Of a stretch of DNA of 64,000 nt, positions 1 to 8,938 are shown piece by piece (within the stretch, counting starts at the first letter, position 1; every line of letters starts with the position of its first letter). Under the pieces are notes generated by a model that did not search any database, was not told the origin of the DNA, and saw only the letters and a program-made list of their open reading frames with translations. The translations under genes and the position numbers were made by a program. This stretch comes from Fulvitalea axinellae (GTDB taxonomy: Bacteria > Bacteroidota > Bacteroidia > Cytophagales > Cyclobacteriaceae), in contig NZ_AP025314.1 in NCBI RefSeq assembly GCF_036492835.1, positions 2,460,010 through 2,524,009 of the forward strand. The letters run 5' to 3'.

Positions 1-99
1 CATTTGCATACCTGTGATGGCCATCATTGGCATGTTCCGTAGAGTCATAAATAGGGCGGCGGTTACAAACGTTAGTCTTAGTGTTGATATCTGTTTCAC
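1..99 (-). CDS. Possible 5' end of an APC-type amino acid permease (runs off the left edge)
   Basis: On the minus strand a GTG at 99-97 opens a frame without stops to the window edge (33 codons). The translation begins MKQISTLRLTFVTAALFMTL and continues RNMPMMAITGMQM, a basic start followed by a hydrophobic stretch. The pattern LRNMPMMA resembles the first membrane helix of amino-acid/polyamine/organocation permeases. Only the start is visible, so the family is an inference from about 30 residues, and the start codon is not backed by a clear ribosome binding site. Confidence 0.35.
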   Translation of the reverse strand, partial: MKQISTLRLTFVTAALFMTLRNMPMMAITGMQM

Positions 100-260
100 G
101 GTTTTGGGTTGGTTTTTTGCCAAGCTTATTATCCGCGAATATTAGTCCATGAATTTTTCAAAAACCGATTAACTTAATGAATTTAATGGTGAGCGTGTTT
201 TTTTAGTTATTTTTTATTGGGTATTAATTCAAATTTTAAGTTTTGAACTTATTAATAAGC

Positions 261-336
261 CTTTCTTTTTCTATAACTGAACTTTCGCTCTCCCAAATGC
301 AGGGAGAGCGAAAGTTCAGTTATTATGAAAAGAAAG
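261..336. repeat. Long inverted repeat (perfect 22-bp stem, 7-nt loop)
   Basis: Positions 273-294 and 302-323 are perfect reverse complements around a 7-nt loop (295-301). After a small internal loop the pairing resumes at 261-269 with 328-336. The right arm is in-frame coding sequence of the alpha-2-macroglobulin remnant, and the left arm is its inverted copy, so the hairpin sits exactly where homology to the parent gene ends. No U-tract follows it, so it is unlikely to be a terminator. Confidence 0.85.
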
Positions 337-605
337 GAGTAAATGGGCTGGAATCCCATAGAGAATATCATAAAGAGAAGAAGGTCAACGTATTCTTTGA
401 AAATATGCCAGAGGGAGAACATAAAATCGAATTTGTACTCGTTCCCCGTTATACAGGTTCGTATACTATTAATCCGGCAAAAGCCTCGCTAATGTACTCT
501 CCAGATCAATTTGGAAATAATGAATTAAGAAAAATTGAATGCGTGGAAGTTCGGAAACAGTTAAGTCAGGTTAAAGAGAGGGGGAAACAACAGGTTACCT
601 TTTGA
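303..605 (+). pseudogene. C-terminal remnant of a bacterial alpha-2-macroglobulin family protein
   Basis: The frame from about 309 to the stop at 605 encodes roughly 100 residues matching the extreme C-terminus of large alpha-2-macroglobulin-like proteins: a VFFENMPEGEHKIEF strand, then YTGSYTINPAKASLMYSP, which is the usual 'FF..lP.G...y......G.f..pPa.a..MY.P' ending. Full proteins are 1500-1900 residues; everything upstream is missing and is replaced by an inverted copy of the local sequence. The only upstream start in frame is a TTG at 243, giving an N-terminus without family similarity. It is best read as a dead 3' fragment that ends before a bidirectional terminator. Confidence 0.6.
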
Positions 606-636
606 TCGATTTTGTTATAGGACTTATGTTTATATC

Positions 637-668
637 AAAGAGGTCGCTTTAAAGAAAGTGACCTCTTT
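637..668. terminator. Bidirectional terminator between convergent genes
   Basis: Arms at 637-650 and 655-668 pair over 14 bp with one G-T pair around a 4-nt loop; A-runs on the left and T-runs on the right suit termination in both directions. It lies between the alpha-2-macroglobulin remnant and the sulfatase stop codon. Confidence 0.7.
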
Positions 669-689
669 AGTTGAAGCGTTTGTGGGGAG

Positions 690-2225
690 TTAAATAGTCC
701 GCGAATATCCTTGGGTTTTAATCTGTTCCAGTTTCGATTTCATTTCCTGGATTTTTTCCGGATGTTGGGCACTAAGTTCCTCTTGCTCGTATAGGTCTTT
801 TTTTAGGTTATAGAGCTGTTGGTCGGGAGTGTTGTTTTGTGTCCAGCCACCAGAGCCTTGACCGTCGATGTACTTCCAATCGCCGTGGCGCAGGGCGAAT
901 TGCCCGCGGGCGGAATGGTTGACAAGATATTCCCTGACAGGTTTGTCGAAGTTTTCGTTGGTGATTGCGGGCCAGAAACTGAAACTGTCTTCGCCCATGT
1001 CTTTCGGTAATTTTACTTGGAGCATCTCAGCGCAAGTAGCCATTAAGTCCAATTGGCCGATCATGTGGGGATAGACTCTTGATTTTTTAATTTTTCCAGG
1101 CCAGCGGACTATAAACGGAATACGGTGTCCGCCTTCGTAAATATCCCTTTTTTCACCATAAAGGCCGGCGTTGGTATAGTGCCCCTTTAATTCGATAATA
1201 TTCGGTTTGTTTTTGCCACGGTGTTTTTGTGCGCCATTGTCGCTGGAAAGGATTACCATCGTATTGTCATCGATTCCTTTTTCTTTTAGCTTAGCCAAAA
1301 CGTTCTGTACCAATTCGTCAACGTTCAATACGAAATCGCCGTAAATACCGGCTTGTGATTTTCCGCGCATATTATCGGTAGGCACATACGGCGTGTGCGG
1401 AGCGGTAAGCGGGAGGTAAAGAAAAAACGGTTTCTTATTTCCGGATTTTTCTTCGATATAGCTTACGGCCCTTCGACTTAAATCGGGAATGATTTCCTTG
1501 AATTCAAAAGATTTCGATTTAATCCCGGGCCGGGCAAACATTCCTTCTTGTCCTTCGAAATGTTCAAACTCTTGGTCTGCCACATATTTGTTTTCGATAA
1601 AACAATATGGAGCCATATCAAGAGAGCCGACATGCCAGTAAGCGTAACCGAATCCGTGTTCTTCCGGCCCGCCGCTTACGGGTTTTGAGAAATCCACCTC
1701 ATTCTTGCCAAACCTGTCTCCGACTTTCATATTTCGGGCCTGTATTTCGGTTTCGTATTCGTCTTTTACCCCCCATTTTGCGCCGAGGTGCCATTTGCCT
1801 ATCATTGCGGTTTCGTAGCCGTTATCGTGCAGGAGGGAGGCTACGGTTTTTCTTCCTTTTTCAAGCATAGGGAACGAATAACCGCCTAATACGCCCCGTT
1901 TTTTTGATGTTCGCCAATTATACCGCCCAGTAAGCAAGCTATAACGCGAGGGCGTACAAACCGCTGCGGATGAATGCGCGTCGGCGAAATATAGGCCTTC
2001 CTTTACCATGCGATCCATGGCAGGAGTTATTACTTTTTGGCTTAGCGGGTTCAGTGCTGATATATCACCTACACCCAAGTCGTCGGCATAGATAAAAATG
2101 ATGTTCGGCTTTTCGCTTGGGGAGGTGTCGCTTGTGCTTTTGGCTGGTTGGCATGAGCTGGCTGTTAAGGTGGCTAGCGCCAATCCCAAAAGGTTTCGGT
2201 ATGTTTTTCTCATATTTGCGGACAT
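690..2225 (-). CDS. Secreted lipoprotein sulfatase, S1 (arylsulfatase-type, formylglycine-dependent)
   Basis: A 511-aa sulfatase that hydrolyses sulfate esters, probably on a marine polysaccharide. The N-terminus (from M1 or M5) has a basic, hydrophobic signal ending in a lipobox with Cys25, so it should be a lipoprotein. Metal-binding Asp48-Asp49 follow the first strand. C90-T-P-S-R is the formylglycine signature, continuing as YSLLTGR. GKWHLG and SSDNGAQ supply the usual Lys/His and Asp/Asn active-site residues. Length is normal for family S1. An anaerobic sulfatase maturase or FGE is needed in trans and is not in the window. It lies on the same strand as the 1438-aa secreted protein upstream of the IS, consistent with one polysaccharide locus; the substrate cannot be named from sequence. 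Confidence 0.93.
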   Translation of the reverse strand: MSANMRKTYRNLLGLALATLTASSCQPAKSTSDTSPSEKPNIIFIYADDLGVGDISALNPLSQKVITPAMDRMVKEGLYFADAHSSAAVCTPSRYSLLTGRYNWRTSKKRGVLGGYSFPMLEKGRKTVASLLHDNGYETAMIGKWHLGAKWGVKDEYETEIQARNMKVGDRFGKNEVDFSKPVSGGPEEHGFGYAYWHVGSLDMAPYCFIENKYVADQEFEHFEGQEGMFARPGIKSKSFEFKEIIPDLSRRAVSYIEEKSGNKKPFFLYLPLTAPHTPYVPTDNMRGKSQAGIYGDFVLNVDELVQNVLAKLKEKGIDDNTMVILSSDNGAQKHRGKNKPNIIELKGHYTNAGLYGEKRDIYEGGHRIPFIVRWPGKIKKSRVYPHMIGQLDLMATCAEMLQVKLPKDMGEDSFSFWPAITNENFDKPVREYLVNHSARGQFALRHGDWKYIDGQGSGGWTQNNTPDQQLYNLKKDLYEQEELSAQHPEKIQEMKSKLEQIKTQGYSRTI

Positions 2226-2639
2226 TTAGGAGCGATAAAAATTTGCGCAGATAAATGGAGGCGTAAAAATCCACTCCGGTTTTTCCTTAAAATATTGAGG
2301 GAGCTGTTTCTCCCTTTCAGTGTTAACTCGCAAGAGTGCCGATTTGCCCTGACATCAATTTACGGAAAATTAGTCTTATGTCTTTCCGTTCGTTTCTTTA
2401 GGTATAAACCAATTGTTCTTTTGAATGGTATTTTCATTTCCGTGAGTGAGAAATATCGGTTTGTATTCAATTTCCGTTTTTGCTGATTCCGAAGATGATT
2501 TTTTGAAAATGAAAAGGACCAGATTGCTCCGGTCCTTTGGATTGTATTAAAAGATAAGTGTGGTTCTCTTTTAAGAAAGTAGCCTAAGTTCTACTGAAAG
2601 TGTTTAAGATCGAAAATCAGTAGCCTTTAGGCTTTATTA
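2226..2639. other. Intergenic region between sulfatase and IS copy 1
   Basis: No convincing gene. A 63-codon plus-strand frame starting at 2295 has no recognisable features. The region should hold the sulfatase promoter (minus strand, just above 2225) and it contains a hairpin at 2513-2538. It ends in the 6-bp target duplication of the IS at 2634-2639. Confidence 0.6.
2513..2538 (-). terminator. Terminator, probably of the 1438-aa gene, now separated by an IS
   Basis: AAAGGACC at 2513-2520 pairs with GGTCCTTT at 2531-2538 around a 10-nt loop. Read on the minus strand the hairpin is followed by a T-rich tract. Before the IS inserted, this hairpin would have been roughly 100 bp downstream of the 1438-aa gene stop. 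Confidence 0.6.
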
Positions 2640-4290
2640 GGGTTTACTGAAAAAGCCCAGAGGGCTACCCAGCTAGGATATTTTGCCAGACAGTCTTTTC
2701 CTGTTTCTTTTCGCCGTCTTGAAGCCATATCCCGTATTTCCAGCTCAAGAAAACAAGGTCAAAAAAGATTTCGCTCTGAAATCTTTTCAAGTTGGCCACG
2801 AAGAAAATGCAGGCGATCCATGAAAGCGAAGTGTCCGCTCTCCTTGCCTGTATTTTGTCCAATCCGTGTCCCCGTTTCACTTCCCCGAATTTTCCTTCCG
2901 CCCTGCTCCGGTGCCGTTGGTGAAGCGTCCGGTTTTCCTTGCGTTCCCTGATTTTTTCGGGACTTGAGGGAGGCCTTCCCAACGGGGAGCCCACGAATTC
3001 CACACCCGCGCCGGACATGGTCTGCCGGGCGTTCCTGTTTCCGTAAATCTTGTCCCCGACGAATTTGCCGAGCTTCATTTCCGGGTTTCTCTCCCCGAAA
3101 CTGTCGATGTGCCCGCGGATCACTTCCGCGTCACCCTCGTAGTAAGCGTCCCATTGCGCCTTGTCCAGATAGGAATAGCCTTCGTGAAGGCTTACGGACA
3201 ATTTGGCGCCGAACTCGGTGTCGCTTCCGTTTTTGCCCCGGACTATCGGCCGGACATGGGGCTGGAAGACGTTCACGATGCGGCCGTCCACCCTGTTGGC
3301 ACCGGTCTCCAGCATGAGCGACTGTTGCCTGGCGATTTCGTGAAGCACCATCAGAATCTTCAAAAACCTGCTTTTTAGGCGTATAACGCCCTTGTTGGCC
3401 TCTATGAGGCTGTCGATATGCCGTAGGTTCCGTTCCAGATAATTCAGCTGTCGGCGTGCGCACACGCGCCAGAATTCGGCTCCTTTCCTCTTTTTTCTCG
3501 TCGCCCCGACATATTCCCTATGGGCTTTATCCCGGTAAGTCCGGGGCTTTTTGGATAAACCGGAATCCCTGGCGACGGGCCAAAGGAGGTCGATGATTTT
3601 CTCCGACTGCACCCTCGCCGTAGCCAACAGCCCAAGGTCCGTGGGGTATGGAATCTCTTGCGGCGCCACCGTCGCGTCGCAGGAGACAACCCGCTTGTCA
3701 TCTTCGGCGTCCCCGGAATGCCCGTCTTTGGACCCTTCATCCCGATCGCCCTCCGCAATACGGATCCCCTCGTGTTGCAAAAGCGAACTCATCCTGTTAA
3801 AATCCCCGTACCCGAGCCGCTTGCGGACCGTCGTGAACAGCGAAGGGTCAAAGGCCTTTTCCGTGGTGAACGAGCCGAGTCCCACGAAATACTGGAGATA
3901 CGGATTTTCTTTGATTTGTTCTATCGCCTCGGCGTCCGAAACGTTCAGCTTATGCTTCACGATCAGCGCGCCGATGACCAGCCGGGCCGGTTTGCACGGA
4001 CTGCCCTTGCCCGTCGACATTTTCGATTCGTAGACCAAACCCAATTCCGCCCAGGGGATGGAGTTGGCCAACTTCACCCATCTGTTTTCCGGGTTAAGGC
4101 GCCCTATTTCCGGGTCCAAAAAACCTTCTATACTCAATTGCGAGGAACTTGTCTTGATCATAGGTGCAAGGGAAAAAATGCTCTCAGTCCTTTCTAAGGC
4201 CAATTTACGAATATTCCCTGTGCTTTGGAAAGGGAAACAAGCTACCTAATCCACTGATAATCTTGTGGTTTTTACTTTTTCAGTAAACCC
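2640..4290 (-). mobile_element. IS5-type insertion sequence, copy 1 (1651 bp)
   Basis: The element starts GGGTTTACTGAAAAAG and ends with the inverted copy CTTTTTCAGTAAACCC. It is flanked by the direct repeat TTATTA (2634-2639 and 4291-4296), a 6-bp target duplication. A second copy with identical translations in every frame lies inverted at 26847-28497. It has inserted 20 bp past the stop codon of the 1438-aa gene without breaking any gene. Confidence 0.92.
2665..4161 (-). CDS. IS5-family transposase, copy 1
   Basis: DDE transposase of 498 aa from the ATG at 4161; a TTG at 4203 would add 14 residues of non-conserved sequence. The N-terminal part (about residues 1-110) is the usual helical DNA-binding region of IS5-type transposases (FVGLGSFTTEKAFDPSLFTT). 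The catalytic triad is visible as the Asp of VSCDATVAPQ, the Asp of VGDKIYGNRNAR and the Glu in RAEGKFGEVKRGHGL. The gene fills the element and looks intact, so this copy is probably autonomous. Confidence 0.93.
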   Translation of the reverse strand: MIKTSSSQLSIEGFLDPEIGRLNPENRWVKLANSIPWAELGLVYESKMSTGKGSPCKPARLVIGALIVKHKLNVSDAEAIEQIKENPYLQYFVGLGSFTTEKAFDPSLFTTVRKRLGYGDFNRMSSLLQHEGIRIAEGDRDEGSKDGHSGDAEDDKRVVSCDATVAPQEIPYPTDLGLLATARVQSEKIIDLLWPVARDSGLSKKPRTYRDKAHREYVGATRKKRKGAEFWRVCARRQLNYLERNLRHIDSLIEANKGVIRLKSRFLKILMVLHEIARQQSLMLETGANRVDGRIVNVFQPHVRPIVRGKNGSDTEFGAKLSVSLHEGYSYLDKAQWDAYYEGDAEVIRGHIDSFGERNPEMKLGKFVGDKIYGNRNARQTMSGAGVEFVGSPLGRPPSSPEKIRERKENRTLHQRHRSRAEGKFGEVKRGHGLDKIQARRADTSLSWIACIFFVANLKRFQSEIFFDLVFLSWKYGIWLQDGEKKQEKTVWQNILAG

Positions 4291-4309
4291 TTATTAGGAT
4301 ATAATCATT

Positions 4310-7300
4310 TTAATGTGTTAGAATGATTTGTTGGCTGAAAGTTCCGCCTTGGCTATGGGTTAATTGCAAAATATAAGTTCCGGCCGGAATAGTGTTGACA
4401 TATATTCTGCGATTAGAATTCGAAGTGGTTCCTTGCAGTCGAGCCACACCGTTTAAGTCGTAAACAACCCATTGGTATTCCGAGGTCATCCCGATAACCG
4501 CAACATATCCTTTGTCCGACGGGTTTGGCGTTACCCTCAACACGTCAGTAATCTGGTCTGGGTCCGGAACTGGCAAAACAGTCGGATCGGGAATGGTAAT
4601 CGCGGTTGAAAATGAGCCTCCCGATTCGTTGGTCATAGACAAAGCGTAAGTGCCGGGATCGAGTTCGTCTACGTATATTCTGCGGTTTTCAGGGTCGAGT
4701 GTTCCTGACTGAACTATATTTTCTTCGCTATCCGAAAGCGTATAATCGTAAGGGCCACTCATATTGAATACTACAACAAAACCGCCTGATTTAATTTCCG
4801 ATAATTCGATATTATCTACAACGGGAGTAGGCTCGGCGATAGAGAAAGCGTGCTCATAAACTCCGTCTTGGCTATTCGTCAAGATTAGGCTATAATTACC
4901 CGGATCCAGTGTATTCACGTCTATTTTATTGCTTTGGGCGTTTATCGTTCCGCTCAGCGTTTCGTTATTGTTTCCGTCACGGATAATATAATCGTAATCT
5001 ACAGTCATATTGCTTACCGTAATAAAGCCGTCTTCCGAAATTTTCGAAACGCTCAGATTATCGATAAAAGGAGTGGGTTTTTCGATTATGATTTCGTTGG
5101 AAACCAATGTTTTTCCATTCGAAACCACCTCGCAGGCGTAGGTTCCGAAATCATTGCGTTTGTTGCCACTTAGGCTTGGGCTTGTCTCGCTTGTTATTTT
5201 CTCGCCGTTCTTTGTCCAAGCGTATGATTCCTCGTCGGTGGCGTCGCAGTGGAGTGTAAACAAGTCGCCGTTTTCTTCGAGGCGAATTACGGGGCCGTTA
5301 TTCCAGTCAAGTTCCGTCAGGTCTTCGAAGAATTCCTTTTCGTTGATATATTCGGCGTCCAGAATAAGCATTGCCCCGCTGTTTTCGTATGGAGCGATGT
5401 TTATCGGATTATCCAAATGACTGAGAGGGTAGAAGATGCTGTTTTTGGTTTTGCAAAGGAAAATCATTTTTGCGTTATCGAAATTGGAGTCGCCGTCGGC
5501 CGTTTCCACAGAAGGGGCTACCTCCAAGTTCGTAAGGCTGGCATCGACCAGTTGCTGGACCTTATTGCGGAGCGATGCGCCGTTGATTTCCTGTCCATTG
5601 CGGATATAAAGCGTGATGTTCCGGTCTTTGGCCATTTGCGCTATTTCCGTAAAGCCTTCTTCCAGCCCGACCTTGCCCAGCGCACGCATAGTGATTACGG
5701 CTTTCGTAAGCCCAGTGGCTTGCATACGGTCCATTACGGTTTCGGCGTAGGCCATTCCTTTTTCGTAGATCTTCTGCCAAGCTTTTTCGAATACGATTTT
5801 GCTAAAGCCATCCACGTCGCGGGTGAAATCCACTACCATTCCGATTCCTTTAGAATCAGCCCAAGCTTTGTCGGCCAAGGCTTTTTCATCGGAAATACCG
5901 TGGAGGTATTCGGCCTCCACCATTACTCCTCCGAAGTATTCGAAAAACGAAGGGGCCGAGGCCACGCCGGTCTTAAGATCGGGCTGTTTGCGGAGCGAAA
6001 GGTAACGATTGGCGTTTTTGGCGATAGTGTGCCCTTCGATATCGAGAGTCTGAGTCGTGATTCCGTCGGTGATTTCGCCAGTGCCTTCGCCATTAACCTT
6101 TTGCGAATTTGCGTAGGCATCGTCCCAAGTTTCGTAAACTTGGTTGAGTACTATTTTCTTGCCTTCGGTATCTTGCGGAATATCCGAGCGTTTTTTGACG
6201 AAAACGAAAGTGGAAACGGCTTGGCCCGTATAGGTTTTGATCTTTTCGTTGGTCAAAAGCTCGTTTACGTTTTGTGGCGCTTCGGTCATCAATACGTGGG
6301 CGCTATCCAATACGTTTATTTTTGATAATACGCCGGGAATCTGTTCGGCGGTAAGGTCTCTCAGGTCAAAAACGAAGCTGAATTTTCTGGTATTGAAATA
6401 AGCTGCGTCTTTGGATACGGCTTCCGGGCTGGTGGCCAACATCTGGGTTCCGGAGAATTTTGCGCCTTCGAATTCGTTGCCGAAAGCTGGCCACTGTTTG
6501 TTCTTGCTTCGTAAAGAATGGAAATCGGCCATGGCCAAAAAGCGGTTCGATCCTTTGTCTTCCAATACGATTTCGGAAGGAATGGAAGTCTGGCCGGGAG
6601 CGACGGTTACCTTAAACATACGGACGTCGTGGCCTTGGATGTTTTCGCTGTCCGAAGTGCCGATATTATACGTGGAGGCGGTGGCTGGGTAGTACTCCGT
6701 TTCGTGCATAATGTCGCGCTCGCCCATGTTCACTTCTTCCACGGAAGTGATTTCCCCGATATTGGATTTGATTTCGAACGGTTTTCCCTCAAGCGTATTA
6801 TTGAAAACAGTCACGTGATATTCCGTTTCGGAAATAGCGTTGACAACATGGTGGAGGCCTTCGCCAACGCTGAACGGCATGGATTTTTTGAGCTTGGCGT
6901 CATAAACGGTTTTGGCGTGTTCCAGCAGGCGATATGGGCGCTGCAACGGAAGCGGGTTGCGCTCGTCGGGGTTTACGTCCCACGAAAAACCGAGCTCGTC
7001 TTTGTTAAGGCCGTAAGGCGACATCAATACCGTAATAAACCCTTCGCCTATGGGCAATTCGAAGCACACGGGCTTGTTTTGCCAGCTCATCGCCGTTTCG
7101 GCGCCTTGGGGAATAGCCGGAATCGAATAAAGCTCGAAGGCTCTGGGTTCGGTAATGCTTTCTCCTTCGAGAACGTCGATTTGGGCGTTTGCCGGCACGT
7201 TTTCGGTGCTTCCGATGCGCCATTCCGGCCACAGTTTTTTTGCGTTTCCTGCTGTGATTACCACCTCACCGCCTTTCGATGCGAAATCGGTGAGTTTCTT

Positions 7301-8626
7301 TTTAACATATCCGAAATCCTTCTCGATTTCGCTGGTAACCACGGCCAAATGATAACGGTCGAGGATTTCTGGACGAACGTCGGAAAGAATAACGTCAGAC
7401 ATTTCGCCGTAAGGGGTTTCGGTCAGGTCGTATCGGAAATTTTTGTAAACGCCGACTCTTTCGAAGCCCGGGTAGAGCATGCTGAAGATATTGTCCGTAA
7501 GGAAATCGCCTTGCGAGTAGGGGAGGTTTACCCAAGATTGGAATTCCTGGCTTTTCTTTTCCGGACCGAAATATCCGTTATTGAAATCCATAAACAGTGC
7601 TACGGGAGTCACCATTGTGCCCGGGTTCGGATTTTCCTTAATGTAATTGGCCATGTCCTTGACCATCTGCCCGCGCGGAACCAACGCGTCCGTCTCTTTC
7701 CAATTTCGCTGTTGCGTAGCGAATTCCTGCGTTTGGTCTACGCCGTTATAAAGGTAATTCAGGTAGATAAGCCTGCGGAAAAAGCTGAAAGGCGCCTCGT
7801 CTTTTACATAACTAGTGCCCGTCGTGGCCGAATGGCCCATTGAGGTAAGCACGCCGTATTGTTTGGCCGCGCCACGGATAAACGCGTAATGGATGGGCTG
7901 GGCCGTTTCGCCGCGATAAAAAACCTGCGCTTCGGCCAAGGTAACGATTCCCTCCTTCATCAGGTGGTGAATGCCGCCTTTGTTGATATGGGCGAGGATA
8001 TAGTTGTTGGCCTGGGTGCCGTAATACTCGAAATAGTCACGGAATGCCTCCGCTTGGTTTTCCTTTTTTCTCGAAAGCGGAAAAACGTAATTCTGTCCGA
8101 GATTGAAAAAAGAAGCGTCGCTTTCGCCGAATTGGAATCCCAACATATTCGGTCCGAGCCAATCGTAAAGCGTTTGGAGGCGTTCCGAAAATCCGCCTTC
8201 ACGGTCGGCTAAGCCGTGGGAGTTTTTGTCGCCAGGAGTTCTCAGGGGTTTGAATCCGGCCACACGCAAATTAAACGTACTGTCTTGGAACACTTTGTAC
8301 CAACGGTAATCCGGATCGGCATTGGCCAGTCCGGTTTCTTCAATTCGGTACGTTTTTCCGCCGTAGGCCGAGTATCCGTAGCTTTTGTCGCCGAGTTTTT
8401 TAAAAGGGATTCCGTTGATGGCGAATTGCAGGCGATTGCCCATACTTTGGCGGGTAGGAAAGGCCAGCGCCCTTTTATTATACTCCGGATAATCTTCCGG
8501 ATTATAAAGATGACGATAAATCCTGACCGGATTATGCCTTAGTTTCGGAACAGTGCTTTGGGCTTTCAGCTTCCCGAAGGGGAATAGGCACGCTGAAATA
8601 GCCACAATTAGTAAAGGTATTCTCAT
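4310..8626 (-). CDS. Giant secreted protein, paralogue A, with Ig-like domain and three sorting-domain-like repeats
   Basis: A 1438-aa protein with a signal peptide (residues 1-22, ending LKAQ). Residues about 33-1107 are shared with the divergent 1162-aa neighbour: a conserved N-terminal region containing LGFQFGESDAS, HHLMKEGIVTLAEAQVFYRG and IRGAAKQYGVL, a GATase-like alpha/beta segment (about 400-490, with GGEVVITAGNAKKL) like that found beside glycosidase barrels, a beta-rich part, and a second barrel-like segment (about 900-1035). Then come an Ig-like domain (about 1112-1183; Cys1127, Trp1137, Cys1165) and three repeats (about 1186-1265, 1267-1345, 1362-1438), each ending in a PGTY/PGNY hairpin; the last resembles a type IX secretion C-terminal sorting domain (TPNPSDKGYV...VYDLNGV). 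The domain style and the sulfatase neighbour suggest a polysaccharide-active enzyme. I do not recognise the core family. Confidence 0.85.
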   Translation of the reverse strand: MRIPLLIVAISACLFPFGKLKAQSTVPKLRHNPVRIYRHLYNPEDYPEYNKRALAFPTRQSMGNRLQFAINGIPFKKLGDKSYGYSAYGGKTYRIEETGLANADPDYRWYKVFQDSTFNLRVAGFKPLRTPGDKNSHGLADREGGFSERLQTLYDWLGPNMLGFQFGESDASFFNLGQNYVFPLSRKKENQAEAFRDYFEYYGTQANNYILAHINKGGIHHLMKEGIVTLAEAQVFYRGETAQPIHYAFIRGAAKQYGVLTSMGHSATTGTSYVKDEAPFSFFRRLIYLNYLYNGVDQTQEFATQQRNWKETDALVPRGQMVKDMANYIKENPNPGTMVTPVALFMDFNNGYFGPEKKSQEFQSWVNLPYSQGDFLTDNIFSMLYPGFERVGVYKNFRYDLTETPYGEMSDVILSDVRPEILDRYHLAVVTSEIEKDFGYVKKKLTDFASKGGEVVITAGNAKKLWPEWRIGSTENVPANAQIDVLEGESITEPRAFELYSIPAIPQGAETAMSWQNKPVCFELPIGEGFITVLMSPYGLNKDELGFSWDVNPDERNPLPLQRPYRLLEHAKTVYDAKLKKSMPFSVGEGLHHVVNAISETEYHVTVFNNTLEGKPFEIKSNIGEITSVEEVNMGERDIMHETEYYPATASTYNIGTSDSENIQGHDVRMFKVTVAPGQTSIPSEIVLEDKGSNRFLAMADFHSLRSKNKQWPAFGNEFEGAKFSGTQMLATSPEAVSKDAAYFNTRKFSFVFDLRDLTAEQIPGVLSKINVLDSAHVLMTEAPQNVNELLTNEKIKTYTGQAVSTFVFVKKRSDIPQDTEGKKIVLNQVYETWDDAYANSQKVNGEGTGEITDGITTQTLDIEGHTIAKNANRYLSLRKQPDLKTGVASAPSFFEYFGGVMVEAEYLHGISDEKALADKAWADSKGIGMVVDFTRDVDGFSKIVFEKAWQKIYEKGMAYAETVMDRMQATGLTKAVITMRALGKVGLEEGFTEIAQMAKDRNITLYIRNGQEINGASLRNKVQQLVDASLTNLEVAPSVETADGDSNFDNAKMIFLCKTKNSIFYPLSHLDNPINIAPYENSGAMLILDAEYINEKEFFEDLTELDWNNGPVIRLEENGDLFTLHCDATDEESYAWTKNGEKITSETSPSLSGNKRNDFGTYACEVVSNGKTLVSNEIIIEKPTPFIDNLSVSKISEDGFITVSNMTVDYDYIIRDGNNNETLSGTINAQSNKIDVNTLDPGNYSLILTNSQDGVYEHAFSIAEPTPVVDNIELSEIKSGGFVVVFNMSGPYDYTLSDSEENIVQSGTLDPENRRIYVDELDPGTYALSMTNESGGSFSTAITIPDPTVLPVPDPDQITDVLRVTPNPSDKGYVAVIGMTSEYQWVVYDLNGVARLQGTTSNSNRRIYVNTIPAGTYILQLTHSQGGTFSQQIILTH

Positions 8627-8938
8627 TGCGGTAATTTATGTTGAAGAAAAAAGTGTCTGGTTTGTTGGGGGCTTCCCACAATGTGCTCGGGCGGATTTTA
8701 CTTTACCCTTACATGAATATGTGTTTATGTTTTAGCTCAATAGTTAAAAAGTATATTTGTACATGGCCTGAAGTTTATTTTCTTGTTTCGGGTGAAAAAA
8801 ATCAACCGGAAGCGCTTTTTTTGAGCCAAAATGAATCATATCCTCACAGAATTAATGAGCAACTTTGAGGCATGGCAAGCGCCCTTTTTTCGATTTCCGG
8901 CGCAGGGGCCAATAATTTTTTACTGAAAAGGAAAACGT
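8627..8938. promoter_or_regulatory. Divergent promoter region between the two giant paralogues
   Basis: This 312-bp gap carries both promoters. On the plus strand TATATTTG at 8752-8759 matches the Bacteroidota -7 element TAnnTTTG, giving a leader of about 170 nt for the gene at 8939; a clear -33 TTTG is not evident. A-rich AAAAGGA precedes the ATG at 8939 and could be its ribosome binding site. I cannot place the minus-strand promoter with confidence. Confidence 0.4.

Noticed and set aside
2295..2486. 63-codon plus-strand frame between sulfatase and IS
   Set aside because: No features; the region is better explained as promoter and terminator sequence.
5249..7843. Long plus-strand reading frames (358 and 441 codons) opposite the 1438-aa gene
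   Set aside because: They are antisense to a protein with a full-length paralogue, and show no family features; such frames arise from the codon bias of the real gene.
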